Assembly: GCF_004343585.1 (NCBI RefSeq)
Contig: NZ_SLYW01000001.1
Span: 186,001-250,000 of the forward strand
Direction of reading: 5' to 3'
DNA from: Neorhizobium sp. JUb45
GTDB lineage: Bacteria > Pseudomonadota > Alphaproteobacteria > Rhizobiales > Rhizobiaceae
DNA: 64,000 nucleotides
Each line of letters begins with the position of its first letter. Position 1 is the first letter of the stretch. The position numbers and the translations under genes are program-made. Under the pieces are notes generated by a model. The model saw nothing but the letters and a program-made list of their open reading frames with translations. It ran no database searches and was not told the origin of the DNA. This document shows, one piece after another, positions 25,779 through 35,403 of this stretch.

Positions 25779-28124
25779 ATGGCGATCACCATTACCGCGA
25801 TCCTTTTCACTCTGATCGGGATCGCGCTGGCCGCGGGTGGCGGTCACCTTCTGATGATCGGCGGCAGCGCCTATTATCTGATTACCGGCATCGGTTTCGT
25901 GCTCACCGCCATCCTGCTGTTCATGCGCCGTCCGCTGGCGTTGTCGCTTTATGCGGTGATCGTCATCGGCTCGCTTGTCTGGGCCGTCTGGGAAGTCGGT
26001 CTCGACTGGTGGCAGCTTGGGCCGCGCGGTGGTGTCATCATCGTGCTCGGCATCTGGTTGCTGACGCCGTGGATCCGCCGGCCGCTCGGGTTTTCCAGCC
26101 CGACCACCGGTTTCCGTTACGGCGCCGATGTGCGACCGCTCGCCGTCTCCGTCTGCATTGCGGTTCTGGTGGCGCTGGTATCGATGTTATTCGATCCGCA
26201 TGACCAGTCCGGCGACCTGCCGGAAGAGGTGGTGGCGGCAGCGCCCAACCTCGGCGGCAACGTGCCGCCGGCCGACTGGCATCAATATGGCCGCACGCCC
26301 TATGGCCAGCGTTATTCGCCGCTCGACCAGATCAACAGGGAAAACGTCGCCAAGCTAACCGAAGTCTGGCGTTTCCAGACTGGTGACGTGAAACTGCCGG
26401 ACGATGTCGGCGAGACCACCTATCAGGTGACGCCGCTCAAGGTCGGCAACACGCTGTTTCTCTGCACGCCGCACAATTGGGCGATCGCGCTGGATGCGAC
26501 CACCGGCAAGCAGATCTGGAAATTCGATCCCAATGTCGGCCTCAATCCCGACCGTCAGCACCAGACCTGCCGCGGCGTCAGCTATTATTCCGATACGGCT
26601 GCGGCCGCCGGTACGCCATGCGCTGCCCGCGTCTACCTGCCAACATCCGATGCGCGCCTGATTGCGCTCGATGCCGGTACGGGCCAGATCTGCGAGAGCT
26701 TTGCCGATAAGGGTACGTTGCATCTGGAAGCCGGCATGCCGTTCAACCCGGCCGGTTATTATTACTCGACCTCGCCGCCCGCCATTGCCGGCAACAAGAT
26801 CATCGTCGGCGGGGCGGTGAACGACAATTATTCGACGCAGGAACAGTCCGGCGTCATTCGCGCCTTCGACGTCAATTCCGGGCAGCTGATCTGGAATTGG
26901 GACAGTGGCAACCCGACGCAGACGACGCCGCTGCCGGAAGGGCAGAAATACACGGTGAATTCGCCCAACAGCTGGTCGGTCTTCAGTGTCGATGAGGCAC
27001 TCGGTCTCGTCTATATCCCGCTCGGCAATCAGGTGCCGGACCAGCTTGGCATCGGTCGCAGCGAAAACGTCGAAAAATACTCGTCGTCGATCGTCGCGCT
27101 CGATCTCAACACCGGTGCCGACCGCTGGGTCAAACAGTTCGTGCATCATGACCTTTGGGATATGGACGTGCCGGCCCAGCCGACGCTGATCGATATCAAG
27201 AAACCCGACAACAGCACCGTTCCGGCGTTGGTTGGCCCGACCAAGCAGGGCGATATCTACGTGCTCGACCGCCGCACCGGCGAGCCGATCATTCCGATCA
27301 CGGAAGAACCTGCACCGACAGGCGCGATTGCCGGTGACTTCACCGCGCCGACGCAGCCGACCTCGGGCCTCAGCTTCAAGCCGCCGAAACTGGAAGAGCG
27401 CAACATGTGGGGTGTGACCATCTTCGACCAGATGGTCTGCCGCATCCGTTATCACTCGCTGCGCTACGATGGCCGGTACACGCCGCCGTCACTGGAGGGC
27501 TCGATCGTCTATCCCGGCAATTTTGGCACGTTCAACTGGGGTGGCGTCGCGGTCGATCCTGAACGGCAGGTGATGTTCGGAATGCCGACCTATCTGGCCT
27601 TTACCTCGCAGCTCGTGCCGCGCGACCAGGTGCCGCCGAAGGGACAGGATGAAAAGGGCAGCGAACAGGGCCTCAACCGCAATGACGGCGCGCCTTACGG
27701 CGTCAAGATGGGGCCGTTCCTCGGGCCGCTGCAGGTTCCCTGCCAGGCGCCGCCATGGGGTTATGTCACCGGCGTCGATCTGCGCACCGGCGAAACCGCC
27801 TACAAGCACAAGAACGGCACCGTTTACGACATGACGCCGCTGCCGCTGCCCTTCAAGATCGGCGTGCCCGGCATTGGCGGGCCGATGATCACCAAGGGCG
27901 GTGTCGCTTTCCTCGGTGCAGCTGTCGATGATTACTTGCGCGCCTATGATCTCACCAATGGCCAGCAATTGTGGGAAGCCCGTCTTCCGGCGGGTGGTCA
28001 GGCGACACCGATGAGTTATGCGGTGGAGGATGGCCGTCAGTTCGTGGTGATGGTGGCGGGCGGACATGGGTCTGTCGGCACCAAGCCGGGGGATTATGTG
28101 ATTGCCTATGCGCTGCCGCGGTAA
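25779..28124 (+). CDS. gcd: Membrane-bound PQQ-dependent glucose dehydrogenase
   Basis: A 781-residue quinoprotein that oxidises periplasmic glucose to gluconolactone and passes electrons to ubiquinone. Five membrane helices occupy residues 1-145. An eight-bladed propeller follows, with DWHQYGRTPYGQRYSPL at its start, HHDLWDMDVPAQPTLI in the active-site region and the W-motif repeats (FDVNSGQLIWNWDSGNP, YDLTNGQQLWEARLP). The frame starts at a TTG (25740), but ATG 25779 has CGGAGG 6 nt upstream. No PQQ synthesis genes lie in the window. A terminator follows. Confidence 0.93.
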   Translation: MAITITAILFTLIGIALAAGGGHLLMIGGSAYYLITGIGFVLTAILLFMRRPLALSLYAVIVIGSLVWAVWEVGLDWWQLGPRGGVIIVLGIWLLTPWIRRPLGFSSPTTGFRYGADVRPLAVSVCIAVLVALVSMLFDPHDQSGDLPEEVVAAAPNLGGNVPPADWHQYGRTPYGQRYSPLDQINRENVAKLTEVWRFQTGDVKLPDDVGETTYQVTPLKVGNTLFLCTPHNWAIALDATTGKQIWKFDPNVGLNPDRQHQTCRGVSYYSDTAAAAGTPCAARVYLPTSDARLIALDAGTGQICESFADKGTLHLEAGMPFNPAGYYYSTSPPAIAGNKIIVGGAVNDNYSTQEQSGVIRAFDVNSGQLIWNWDSGNPTQTTPLPEGQKYTVNSPNSWSVFSVDEALGLVYIPLGNQVPDQLGIGRSENVEKYSSSIVALDLNTGADRWVKQFVHHDLWDMDVPAQPTLIDIKKPDNSTVPALVGPTKQGDIYVLDRRTGEPIIPITEEPAPTGAIAGDFTAPTQPTSGLSFKPPKLEERNMWGVTIFDQMVCRIRYHSLRYDGRYTPPSLEGSIVYPGNFGTFNWGGVAVDPERQVMFGMPTYLAFTSQLVPRDQVPPKGQDEKGSEQGLNRNDGAPYGVKMGPFLGPLQVPCQAPPWGYVTGVDLRTGETAYKHKNGTVYDMTPLPLPFKIGVPGIGGPMITKGGVAFLGAAVDDYLRAYDLTNGQQLWEARLPAGGQATPMSYAVEDGRQFVVMVAGGHGSVGTKPGDYVIAYALPR

Positions 28125-28141
28125 GAGGCACACTTGAACGA

Positions 28142-28173
28142 AAAAAGCCGGGACGTTTTCGCCCCGGCTTTTT
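28142..28173. terminator. Terminator after gcd, bidirectional
   Basis: AAAAAGCCGGG with CCCGGCTTTTT forms an 11-bp stem with a 10-nt loop. The A and T runs on either side make it work in both directions, serving gcd (plus) and the BON-domain gene (minus, ends at 28192). Confidence 0.88.
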
Positions 28174-28191
28174 AATGGAAACATTTGTCGA

Positions 28192-28470
28192 TTAATGCAG
28201 AAAACCACCACTGCGGATAAAATTGCGCACCTGACTGACGCCATCCACACAGGCGGCAATCTCGGTGGCGCGGGCAATCTCGCCGTCATCCAGAACCGTG
28301 CCGGTGAGGGTGATTTCCGATCCGTCCGCTACCACGGTCACATCGCTGGCATCGACGCCGAAACTGGTGGCGAGTGCCTCGGCGACGCGGGTTTCAAGTT
28401 CGGCGACGGGCGGATTTTCCACCTCGATCGTCGGTTCCTTGTCGTAAAACATCGGCGGTTTGAACACCAT
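28192..28470 (-). CDS. BON-domain protein (92 aa)
   Basis: A 92-residue protein with one BON domain (about residues 24-85): ALATSFGVDASDVTVVADGS, a GSEITLTGTV strand pair and a final GVSQVRNFI. BON domains bind phospholipids or serve as envelope stress modules. There is no signal peptide, so cytoplasmic or membrane-peripheral location is likely. AGGAGG precedes the ATG. It lies 55 nt after the histidine kinase gene on the same strand, probably one transcript. Confidence 0.82.
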   Translation of the reverse strand: MVFKPPMFYDKEPTIEVENPPVAELETRVAEALATSFGVDASDVTVVADGSEITLTGTVLDDGEIARATEIAACVDGVSQVRNFIRSGGFLH

Positions 28471-28525
28471 GATCGGTCCTCCTTCGGTTGTCCTGCAGGA
28501 TCAACGCGAGGGAGGGCGGTTTGGT

Positions 28526-30070
28526 TCAATGGATGGCCGTGCCGACGATCTCTTTCAGCTGCGCCTGTGTAAACGGTTTTGCCAGACGCGGAAGCTGCTG
28601 ATCGTTGCCGGCCGGCAGTTCGGCGTAGCCGGTCGCCAAGACCACCGGCAGGGTGGGGCGCAGTCTTGCGATTTCCAGCGCCAGCTCTGAGCCGGTCATC
28701 TGCGGCATGGAATGGTCGGTGATGACAAGGTCGATCGCTTCGCCGCTGTTGACGACGGACAGCGCATCGGCGGCGTTATAGGCCTCGATGACGGTGTGGC
28801 CGAGATCTTCCAGCATCAGCGTCGTGTTCATCAGCACAAGCGCATCGTCATCGACCGCGAGGATGGTGAGCGGGCGGGTGTTCTGTTCGGGCAAAAGCAG
28901 CGGGAGTTCCGGCTCGATGATAGCGTCGTCATCTCCGGTAATCGGCAGGTTGAGAAAAATCGTCGTGCCTTTGCCGCGCGCGCTTTCGATACTGAGCGCG
29001 CCGCCGGACTGTTCGATCAGGCCCTGCACCATGGAAAGGCCGAGCCCGGTGCCGCGGCCAACACCCTTGGTGGTGAAAAAGGGCGTCGTTGCGTGCTCCA
29101 ATGTTTCCGCGTCCATGCCTTCGCCATCGTCTTTCACGCTGATGCACAGATAGCGGCCCGGCTTGAGGCGGGCGTCCGTTTCGACGATTTCTCGCGCTGC
29201 CGCTGAGATCGTGATGTTGCCGCCATGCGGCATGGCATCGCGTGCATTGACGATGAGGTTCAAAAGCGCGGTTTCCAGCTGGTTCGGGTCGGTCAAAACC
29301 AATGGCAGATCGTCGGGAAAATCGGTTTCGATGGACAGTGTCTGGCTGAGCGAGCTTTTGAGAAAATCGCGCATGCCGAAGACGAGTTTCGGTACGTCGA
29401 CGGGCAGGACGTTGAGTTCCTGCCGGCGCGAAAAGGCCAGCATGCGCTGTGTCAGTGCCGCGCCGCGTTCGGCGCCACGAATGGCGTTGTCGATCAACGG
29501 CATAAGCGACGGGTCTTCCGGCAAGCGCTTGCGCAGCATTTCCAGGCTGCCCATGATCGCCATCAGCAGATTGTTGAAATCGTGGGCGACACCGCCGGTC
29601 AGCTGGCCGATCGCTTCCATCTTCTGTGCCTGGAACAGTTCCTCGCGGGCTTTGGCCAGAGCCTTCTGCGCTTCCATGCGTTCGCTGTTGTCGCGGGTGA
29701 TCTTTGCAAAGCCGACGACATGGCCGGCATCATCATGAATGGCGTCGATGACGACATGCGCCCAGAAGCGGCTGCCGTTGCTGCGCACCCGCCAGCTTTC
29801 CTTTTCGAAACGCCCTTCGCGGCGGGCGATGGTCAGTGCGCGCTGCGGTTCACCGCGGCCACGCTCCTCCTCGGTATAGAAGAGTGAGAAATGTTGTCCG
29901 ATGATCTCGTCGGCGCCATAACCCTTGATGCGTTCGGCACCGGAATTCCAGGTGGAAACGTGACCATCCGCATCCAGCATGTAGATGGCGTAGTCGGTGA
30001 TGGAATCCAGAAGCGTCTGGTAGAGCCCCTCGCTCGTCAGCATTGGCGGATGGCCTTTGGCCAGGTTCAT
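28526..30070 (-). CDS. PAS hybrid histidine kinase with C-terminal receiver
   Basis: A 514-residue soluble hybrid kinase. Domain order: PAS (about 12-130; WNSGAERIKGYGADEIIGQ), HisKA with phospho-His in GGVAHDFNNLLMAI (about 165), HATPase_c (ALLNLIVNARDAM, DDGEGMD, GRGTGLGLSMVQG), and a receiver (about 395-514; VDDDAL, ITDHSMPQM with phospho-Asp, LAKPF). No membrane segment is present. The family is common in rhizobia, typically with unknown inputs. A weak EcfG-like site (GGAAC-N16-TATT) lies 34-58 nt upstream of the ATG. A BON-domain gene follows. Confidence 0.9.
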   Translation of the reverse strand: MNLAKGHPPMLTSEGLYQTLLDSITDYAIYMLDADGHVSTWNSGAERIKGYGADEIIGQHFSLFYTEEERGRGEPQRALTIARREGRFEKESWRVRSNGSRFWAHVVIDAIHDDAGHVVGFAKITRDNSERMEAQKALAKAREELFQAQKMEAIGQLTGGVAHDFNNLLMAIMGSLEMLRKRLPEDPSLMPLIDNAIRGAERGAALTQRMLAFSRRQELNVLPVDVPKLVFGMRDFLKSSLSQTLSIETDFPDDLPLVLTDPNQLETALLNLIVNARDAMPHGGNITISAAAREIVETDARLKPGRYLCISVKDDGEGMDAETLEHATTPFFTTKGVGRGTGLGLSMVQGLIEQSGGALSIESARGKGTTIFLNLPITGDDDAIIEPELPLLLPEQNTRPLTILAVDDDALVLMNTTLMLEDLGHTVIEAYNAADALSVVNSGEAIDLVITDHSMPQMTGSELALEIARLRPTLPVVLATGYAELPAGNDQQLPRLAKPFTQAQLKEIVGTAIH

Positions 30071-30103
30071 GGTCGTCCCGTCGCTCCCTCAGAGTCTCAC
30101 AAG

Positions 30104-30128
30104 AATACTCTAATACGGAATTGGTTCC
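30104..30128 (-). promoter_or_regulatory. Weak EcfG-like promoter for the hybrid kinase
   Basis: On the minus strand GGAAC (30128-30124), 16 nt, TATT (30107-30104). Two mismatches in the -10, so this is a candidate only. Confidence 0.35.
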
Positions 30129-30164
30129 GAAACCGATAATCCTTCGGAAAGGGTTGCCGAGCGA

Positions 30165-30222
30165 TTGACAAACACCCATTGTCGAATTACGACTGACGAA
30201 AATTAAAATTCGTCAGTCGTAA
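30165..30222 (+). promoter_or_regulatory. TetR promoter with a 14-bp inverted-repeat operator
   Basis: TTGACA at 30165-30170, then after 17 nt TACGAC as a poor -10. The perfect inverted repeat TTACGACTGACGAA (30187-30200) and TTCGTCAGTCGTAA (30209-30222), with an 8-nt spacer, overlaps the -10 and ends 11 nt before the tetR start. This is the classic arrangement for TetR autorepression of an efflux operon. Confidence 0.75.
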
Positions 30223-30232
30223 CGGAGCAGAC

Positions 30233-30859
30233 ATGAGCGACAGCCTTCAGGCCAGTCATGCCGCCGCCAGCGCCCAAGCAGGAGATGTGCGGTCGGAAAA
30301 TATCGCGCGTATTCTGGACACTGCCGAACGCCTGTTCCGGCACTACGGTTACACCAAGACCAATGTGGCCGACATTGCCAAGGAACTCGGCATGTCGCCC
30401 GCAAACATATACCGGTTCTTCGCCTCCAAGGCGGAGATCCATCAGGCATTGGCGCGCCGCATGCTGGCCGCCAGCTATGATCTGGCAGTCGCCAATGCCC
30501 ACAGCGGCAAGACTTTTGCCGACGGTCTGCGTGCCTATGCGCTTGGCCAGCATCGGATGACGCTTGAAACCATGCTGCATGAGAATAAGGTGCACGAAAT
30601 GGTTGTGATTGCCATGGAGCAGCAGTGGCAGGTCATCGAAGAGCATATAGAGCGGATCCGCATTCTTGTCGCGGAACTGATTGATCAGGGCATCAAGGCC
30701 GGCGAGTTCCGCCAGCAGAATGTCGAAATCGCATCGGATTGTTTCATGCAGGCGACGGTGGCGCTGTGCCATCCTCAGATCATTGCAGACTGCCTTGCTG
30801 ACAGCCGGCTGGCAACGCCGGAAGATCTCGTTGAATTCGCTATCAGGGCGCTCCGCTGA
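30233..30859 (+). CDS. TetR-family repressor of the RND pump
   Basis: A 208-residue regulator with a TetR helix-turn-helix at about residues 25-70 (RILDTAERLFRHYGYTKTNV, then ADIAKELGMSPANIYRFFASK) and an all-helical ligand-binding domain. It is first in the operon with the RND membrane-fusion and pump genes, 53 nt upstream of the former. A large palindrome overlaps its promoter. Ligand-induced release of the operator would switch on the pump. Confidence 0.9.
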   Translation: MSDSLQASHAAASAQAGDVRSENIARILDTAERLFRHYGYTKTNVADIAKELGMSPANIYRFFASKAEIHQALARRMLAASYDLAVANAHSGKTFADGLRAYALGQHRMTLETMLHENKVHEMVVIAMEQQWQVIEEHIERIRILVAELIDQGIKAGEFRQQNVEIASDCFMQATVALCHPQIIADCLADSRLATPEDLVEFAIRALR

Positions 30860-30912
30860 TCCCCATAGGGGCAAGCAGGTGCGTCAGGTTTCAATCGCAT
30901 GGGAGTGCGGTC

Positions 30913-32055
30913 ATGTCGTCGTTTTCGAAATTGTCCATCGGCCTTGTTCTGGCCTCCACGCTCACCATTCTCGCCGGTTGTTCGGAAGAGAAAAAGCCGG
31001 AAACGGCCGAGGTCCTGCGACCGGTAAAGGTTGCCGAAATCGGTGCTGCCGATGAAGGACGCGCACTCGTCTATTCCGGCTCCGTCCGGGCACGAAAACA
31101 GATGGATCTGGGTTTTCGCGTCGCTGGAAAAATCACCGAGAGGCTGGTTGATGTCGGCGAGCGGGTAACGCCCGGCACGGTTCTTGCCCGTCTTGATGCC
31201 GTGGATCTGCAACTGGCCGTCCGCCGTGCCGAGGCCGATCTGGCATCCGCCGAAAAGCAGGTGGAAATTTCGACGCTTGCCCGCCGCCGCGCCGAAAACC
31301 TTGCTTCCAAGAACATCGCACCGCAGGCCGAGCTGGAGCAGAGCGTGCTTGCCGCCGATCAGGCGCTGTCGGCCCTTCAGTCGGCCGTCTCTGCGCTGGA
31401 GCAGGCGCGCAACCAGGTTGCCTATGCGCAACTCAAATCCGACGTGAACGGTATCGTTACCGGCGTCAGCGCCGAGGCTGGCCAGGTGGTTGCTGCCGGT
31501 ACGACGGTGATTTCCGTTGCAGTCGATGGCGAGAAGGAAGTCGAGATCGCGGTGCCGGAAAACGACATCGCCCAGTTCCGCCCCGGCAAGACGGTTTCGG
31601 CGACGTTCTGGTCCTATCGCGACCTGACGCTGGAAGGCAAAGTCCGGGAAGTGTCCGGCAGTGCCAACACCCAGTCGCGCACATTCATGGTCCGTGTCAG
31701 CCTGCCGGATGATGAACAGTTGCGGCTCGGCATGACCGGCATGATCACGGCGCGCACCGATGGTGCGGTTGCCGCCTATTCCGTGCCGCTTGCCGCCGTC
31801 ACCCAGAAGGACGGCAAGTCGATCGTCTGGATCGTCGACAAGGCCAAGGGTACCGTGCATGCGAGGCCCGTTACCGTTGCCGGTTTTTCCGATGACGGCG
31901 TGCGGATCGCCGATGGGGTCAAGCCCGGTGAAACGGTCGTCGCCGCGGGAACGCAGTTCATGGCGGAAGACATGAAGGTGCGAGTGCCGGGCGCTGCCAC
32001 GGCAGAAGCGGAAGGCAACACCCAGACGGCGCCCCACAGCGCTGATCGCTCGTAA
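30913..32055 (+). CDS. RND efflux periplasmic adaptor (membrane-fusion lipoprotein)
   Basis: A 380-residue HlyD/AcrA-type adaptor. The N-terminus is a lipoprotein signal with lipobox LAGC (Cys about 23). The lipoyl halves and a short coiled-coil hairpin (about 90-150) follow, then a beta-barrel and a membrane-proximal domain. GGGAG precedes the ATG. It would link the inner-membrane pump to an outer-membrane TolC-like channel, which is not encoded nearby. Confidence 0.92.
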   Translation: MSSFSKLSIGLVLASTLTILAGCSEEKKPETAEVLRPVKVAEIGAADEGRALVYSGSVRARKQMDLGFRVAGKITERLVDVGERVTPGTVLARLDAVDLQLAVRRAEADLASAEKQVEISTLARRRAENLASKNIAPQAELEQSVLAADQALSALQSAVSALEQARNQVAYAQLKSDVNGIVTGVSAEAGQVVAAGTTVISVAVDGEKEVEIAVPENDIAQFRPGKTVSATFWSYRDLTLEGKVREVSGSANTQSRTFMVRVSLPDDEQLRLGMTGMITARTDGAVAAYSVPLAAVTQKDGKSIVWIVDKAKGTVHARPVTVAGFSDDGVRIADGVKPGETVVAAGTQFMAEDMKVRVPGAATAEAEGNTQTAPHSADRS

Positions 32056-32082
32056 CGGCGCCGGATAGAGGGAAAAGAGATC

Positions 32083-35000
32083 ATGTCGTCCTCCGATCAC
32101 ACACCTTCCGGCCCCGAAAAGACGCCGGAAAAGCAACCTTTCAACCTTTCGCGCTGGGCGATTGCCCATCCGAGCATCGGCCGGTTCCTGTTCGGCCTGA
32201 TCATCGTCATCGGTGCGCTCGGCATCATGAACATGGGCCAGAAGGAAGATCCCGATTTCACCTTCCGCGTCATGGTGGTGCAGGCCGTCTGGCCGGGCGC
32301 CTCGCTTCAGGAAATGCAGGATCAGGTCGCCAACAAGATCGAGCGCAAGCTGCAGGAAACCCCGCATCTCGACTGGGTGAAATCCTATTCGCGCGCCGGC
32401 AGCACGATCATCACCCTGCAGATCAAGGGCGATACCAATGCCGCCGAGGTGGCCGATGCCTTCTATCAGGTGCGCAAGAAGGTCGGTGACATTACCGACC
32501 TGCCGAGTGGCCTGCTCGGGCCTTATTTCAACGACGAATTCGGCGATACCTATATCACCCTGCATGCCATCAGCGGTGAAGGCTACAGCTATCCGGAGCT
32601 GAAGAAATACGCCATCCAGGCGCGCGACATGCTGATCGCCACACCCGGCGTCGAAAAGGCCGTCATCCTCGGTGACCAGGCGGAAAAGATCTATATCGAC
32701 ATCTCGTCCAAGGTTCTGGCCGAGCACAATCTAACCTTCACAGACCTCCAGAACGCCCTTGCTGGGCAGAACACCGTCGATCCGGCCGGAAATGTTGAGA
32801 CCTCCAGTCGTTCCGTCCGGATCGCGGTGGAGGGCGGCGTCACGACGCCGGAAGATGTGCGCGAGCTGCGGCTGCGTACCGGCTCGGACGTGATCCGTCT
32901 CGGCGATATCGCTACCGTGTCCTCAGGGCTTGTCGAACCCTATGAGCGCAAGTATCGCTTCAACGGGCATGACGGCGTGCAGGTCGGTGTCGTGATGGCG
33001 CCCGGCTTCAAGGTGACCGATGTCGGCACCTCGGTCGAGGCGACCTATGAGCGCTTCATCGCCTCCATGCCGGTCGGCGTGTCCGTCGATCAGGTTTCCA
33101 ATCAGCCGGAAGTGGTGACCGAAGCTGTCGGCGAGTTCACGCAGGCGCTGATGGAAGCGCTGGTGATCGTGCTGGCCATCTCGCTGATCTCGATCGGCTG
33201 GCGCTCGGGCATCATCATCGCCATCGCCATTCCGCTGGTTCTCGCCGCCACGCTCGGCATCATGTACACGCTCGGCATCGAATTGCAGCGCATCTCGCTC
33301 GGCGCGCTGATCATTGCGCTCGGCCTGCTGGTGGATGATGCGATGATCGTCGTGGAGATGATGGAGCGAAAACTGGAAGAGGGGCTGCCAAAACTCGAGG
33401 CTGCCACCTTCGCCTACTCCTCCACCGCATTCCCGATGCTGACGGGCACGCTGATCACCGTTGCGGGCTTCATTCCGGTCGGTTTCGCGGATTCGACCGC
33501 CGGCGAATATGTGCGCTCGCTGTTTTATGTCGTGGGCATCGCGCTGGTGGTTTCGTGGTTCGTCGCCGTCTATTTCACGCCATGGATTGGCTATATGCTG
33601 CTGAAACAGCGTGCGCATGCGGGCACCCATCACGATGCCTATGACACGCGTTTCTACCGCGGCCTGCGCCACTCGGTCGGCTGGGCGGTCAAGCACCGGG
33701 TGATCGTGCTGCTTCTGACGCTCGGCGTGTTTGCCGGCAGCCTGTGGTCGTTCCAGTTCATTCCGCAAAGCTTCTTCCCGCAATCGTCGCGGCCGGAAAT
33801 TCTGGTCGATATGTGGCTGCCGGAAGGCACCTCGATCGAAGAAACGGAACGTCAGGCCAAGGCGCTGGAAGACCGCATCCTGCCGGATCCCGACAAGAGT
33901 TTTGTCGCCACCTATATCGGCGAGGGCGCGCCACGCTTCTTCCTGCCGCTCGACCAGCAGCTTCGCAACCCCAACTATGCGCAGCTGCTCGTCATGGCCA
34001 AGGATGTGGAATCCCGCGAACGGATGATCGAAAAACTGCGCAAGACGCTGGCGGAAGATTTCCCGACGGTACGCGGCAAGGTCGATCGCCTGTTCCTCGG
34101 CCCTCCGGTCGGCTGGGCAGTGCAGATGCGCGTGCTTGGACCCGATCGTGACGAAGTGCGCCGCATTGCCGATCAGGTGAAGGAACGTTTCCACCAGAAC
34201 CCGGTTCTCGGCGCGGTGCATGACGACTGGCTGGAAAAAGTGCCGGCGATGAAGCTTGTCATCGATCAGGACCGTGCCCGTGCGCTCGGCGTCTCTTCGC
34301 AGCGTGTGCGCCAGATGCTCTATGCCGCCACGACCGGTGCGCCGCTGGGTGATTTCCGCGATGGCGAGGAAACGGTCTCGATCGTTGCCCGCGAACCGGC
34401 GGAAACCCGCAAACTGCTGTCGGCGGTGGAAAGCGTCTATATTCCGACCGATAGCGGCGCCTTCGTGCCGGTGTCGCAGATCGCCCGCGTCGAGCCGGTG
34501 CTGGAAAACGGCATCGAGTGGCGCCGCGACCGCCTGCCGACCATCACCATCAAGGCGACCGTGCCGGATAGCGTGGAGCCGACCGATCTTTCGGCAAAAC
34601 TCTACAATCAGCTGGGTGATATCCGCGCGCAACTGCCGGCCGGCTATAGGCTGGAAATCCAGGGCGGCGCGGAAGATGCGGCCGAAAGCCAGCAGTCGAT
34701 TGCCGCCAAGGCGCCGGTCATGCTGCTTGTGATCGTGGCGCTGCTGATGATCCAGTTGCAGCACTTTGGCAAATCGATGCTGGTGCTTGCCACCGGTCCG
34801 CTCGGCATCATCGGCGCTGCAGCCGCACTTCTGATCAGCGGCGCGCCATTCGGCTTCGTGGCGATCCTCGGGGTCATCGCGCTGCTCGGCATCATCATCC
34901 GCAACTCGATCATCCTGATCGACCAGATCGACCAGGATATCGCGGCGGGGATGCATAAAGCCGAAGCGATCGTCGGGGCCGCCGTGCGGCGTTTCCGGCC

Positions 35001-35238
35001 GATCATGCTGACTGCCATGACCGCCGTGCTGGCGCTGATCCCGATCTCTTGGGGTCTGTTCTGGGGGCCGCTCGCCTATGCGATGATGGGCGGCATTCTG
35101 GTGGCCACGGTGCTGACCATCTTCGTGCTGCCGGCCGGTTATGCGCTGTTCTTCGGTCGCGAGCCGAAAGAGACGGAAAAGCCTTCGGACCAGCAGAACG
35201 AGCCGCAACAGCTCGACCTGCCGATGGCGGCGGAATAA
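32083..35238 (+). CDS. RND multidrug efflux pump (HAE1/AcrB type)
   Basis: A 1051-residue inner-membrane proton antiporter with the 12-helix RND layout: one helix, a large periplasmic loop, a helix bundle, and the repeat. The proton-relay Asp pair is visible in helix 4 (GLLVDDAMIVVEMMERK). Loop sequences such as QAVWPGASLQEMQDQV are close to the branch of RND pumps with a single adaptor. It follows the adaptor by 27 nt, and a long hairpin terminator ends the operon. Substrate range cannot be read from sequence. Confidence 0.95.
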   Translation: MSSSDHTPSGPEKTPEKQPFNLSRWAIAHPSIGRFLFGLIIVIGALGIMNMGQKEDPDFTFRVMVVQAVWPGASLQEMQDQVANKIERKLQETPHLDWVKSYSRAGSTIITLQIKGDTNAAEVADAFYQVRKKVGDITDLPSGLLGPYFNDEFGDTYITLHAISGEGYSYPELKKYAIQARDMLIATPGVEKAVILGDQAEKIYIDISSKVLAEHNLTFTDLQNALAGQNTVDPAGNVETSSRSVRIAVEGGVTTPEDVRELRLRTGSDVIRLGDIATVSSGLVEPYERKYRFNGHDGVQVGVVMAPGFKVTDVGTSVEATYERFIASMPVGVSVDQVSNQPEVVTEAVGEFTQALMEALVIVLAISLISIGWRSGIIIAIAIPLVLAATLGIMYTLGIELQRISLGALIIALGLLVDDAMIVVEMMERKLEEGLPKLEAATFAYSSTAFPMLTGTLITVAGFIPVGFADSTAGEYVRSLFYVVGIALVVSWFVAVYFTPWIGYMLLKQRAHAGTHHDAYDTRFYRGLRHSVGWAVKHRVIVLLLTLGVFAGSLWSFQFIPQSFFPQSSRPEILVDMWLPEGTSIEETERQAKALEDRILPDPDKSFVATYIGEGAPRFFLPLDQQLRNPNYAQLLVMAKDVESRERMIEKLRKTLAEDFPTVRGKVDRLFLGPPVGWAVQMRVLGPDRDEVRRIADQVKERFHQNPVLGAVHDDWLEKVPAMKLVIDQDRARALGVSSQRVRQMLYAATTGAPLGDFRDGEETVSIVAREPAETRKLLSAVESVYIPTDSGAFVPVSQIARVEPVLENGIEWRRDRLPTITIKATVPDSVEPTDLSAKLYNQLGDIRAQLPAGYRLEIQGGAEDAAESQQSIAAKAPVMLLVIVALLMIQLQHFGKSMLVLATGPLGIIGAAAALLISGAPFGFVAILGVIALLGIIIRNSIILIDQIDQDIAAGMHKAEAIVGAAVRRFRPIMLTAMTAVLALIPISWGLFWGPLAYAMMGGILVATVLTIFVLPAGYALFFGREPKETEKPSDQQNEPQQLDLPMAAE

Positions 35239-35244
35239 TCAAAT

Positions 35245-35280
35245 GCGAGGCCCGTTCCGCGATGTTGGAACGGGCCTCGC
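35245..35280. terminator. Long perfect hairpin after the RND operon
   Basis: A 14-bp perfect stem, GCGAGGCCCGTTCC with GGAACGGGCCTCGC, has an 8-nt loop and starts 6 nt after the pump stop codon. It has no strong T tract, so it may act as a 3' stabiliser rather than a classical terminator. Confidence 0.6.
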
Positions 35281-35403
35281 CAATTGGGCTTACCTTTGGT
35301 GGAAAATTCTCCCTCGCCCATGCGCGTGAGTGGTGGATTTCTCGCGCGGCCTCATGTCGCCGCATATGTTTGCGTCAATCGCAAATTCCACCGGAGACTT
35401 TTG

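Noticed and set aside
32923-35208. 761-codon minus-strand frame opposite the RND pump
   Set aside because: Low-complexity, His/Arg/Gln-rich antisense product of a clear RND gene.
35267-35271. GGAAC after the RND pump as an EcfG promoter
   Set aside because: It is the right arm of a 14-bp terminator hairpin and has no -10 at 16-17 nt.
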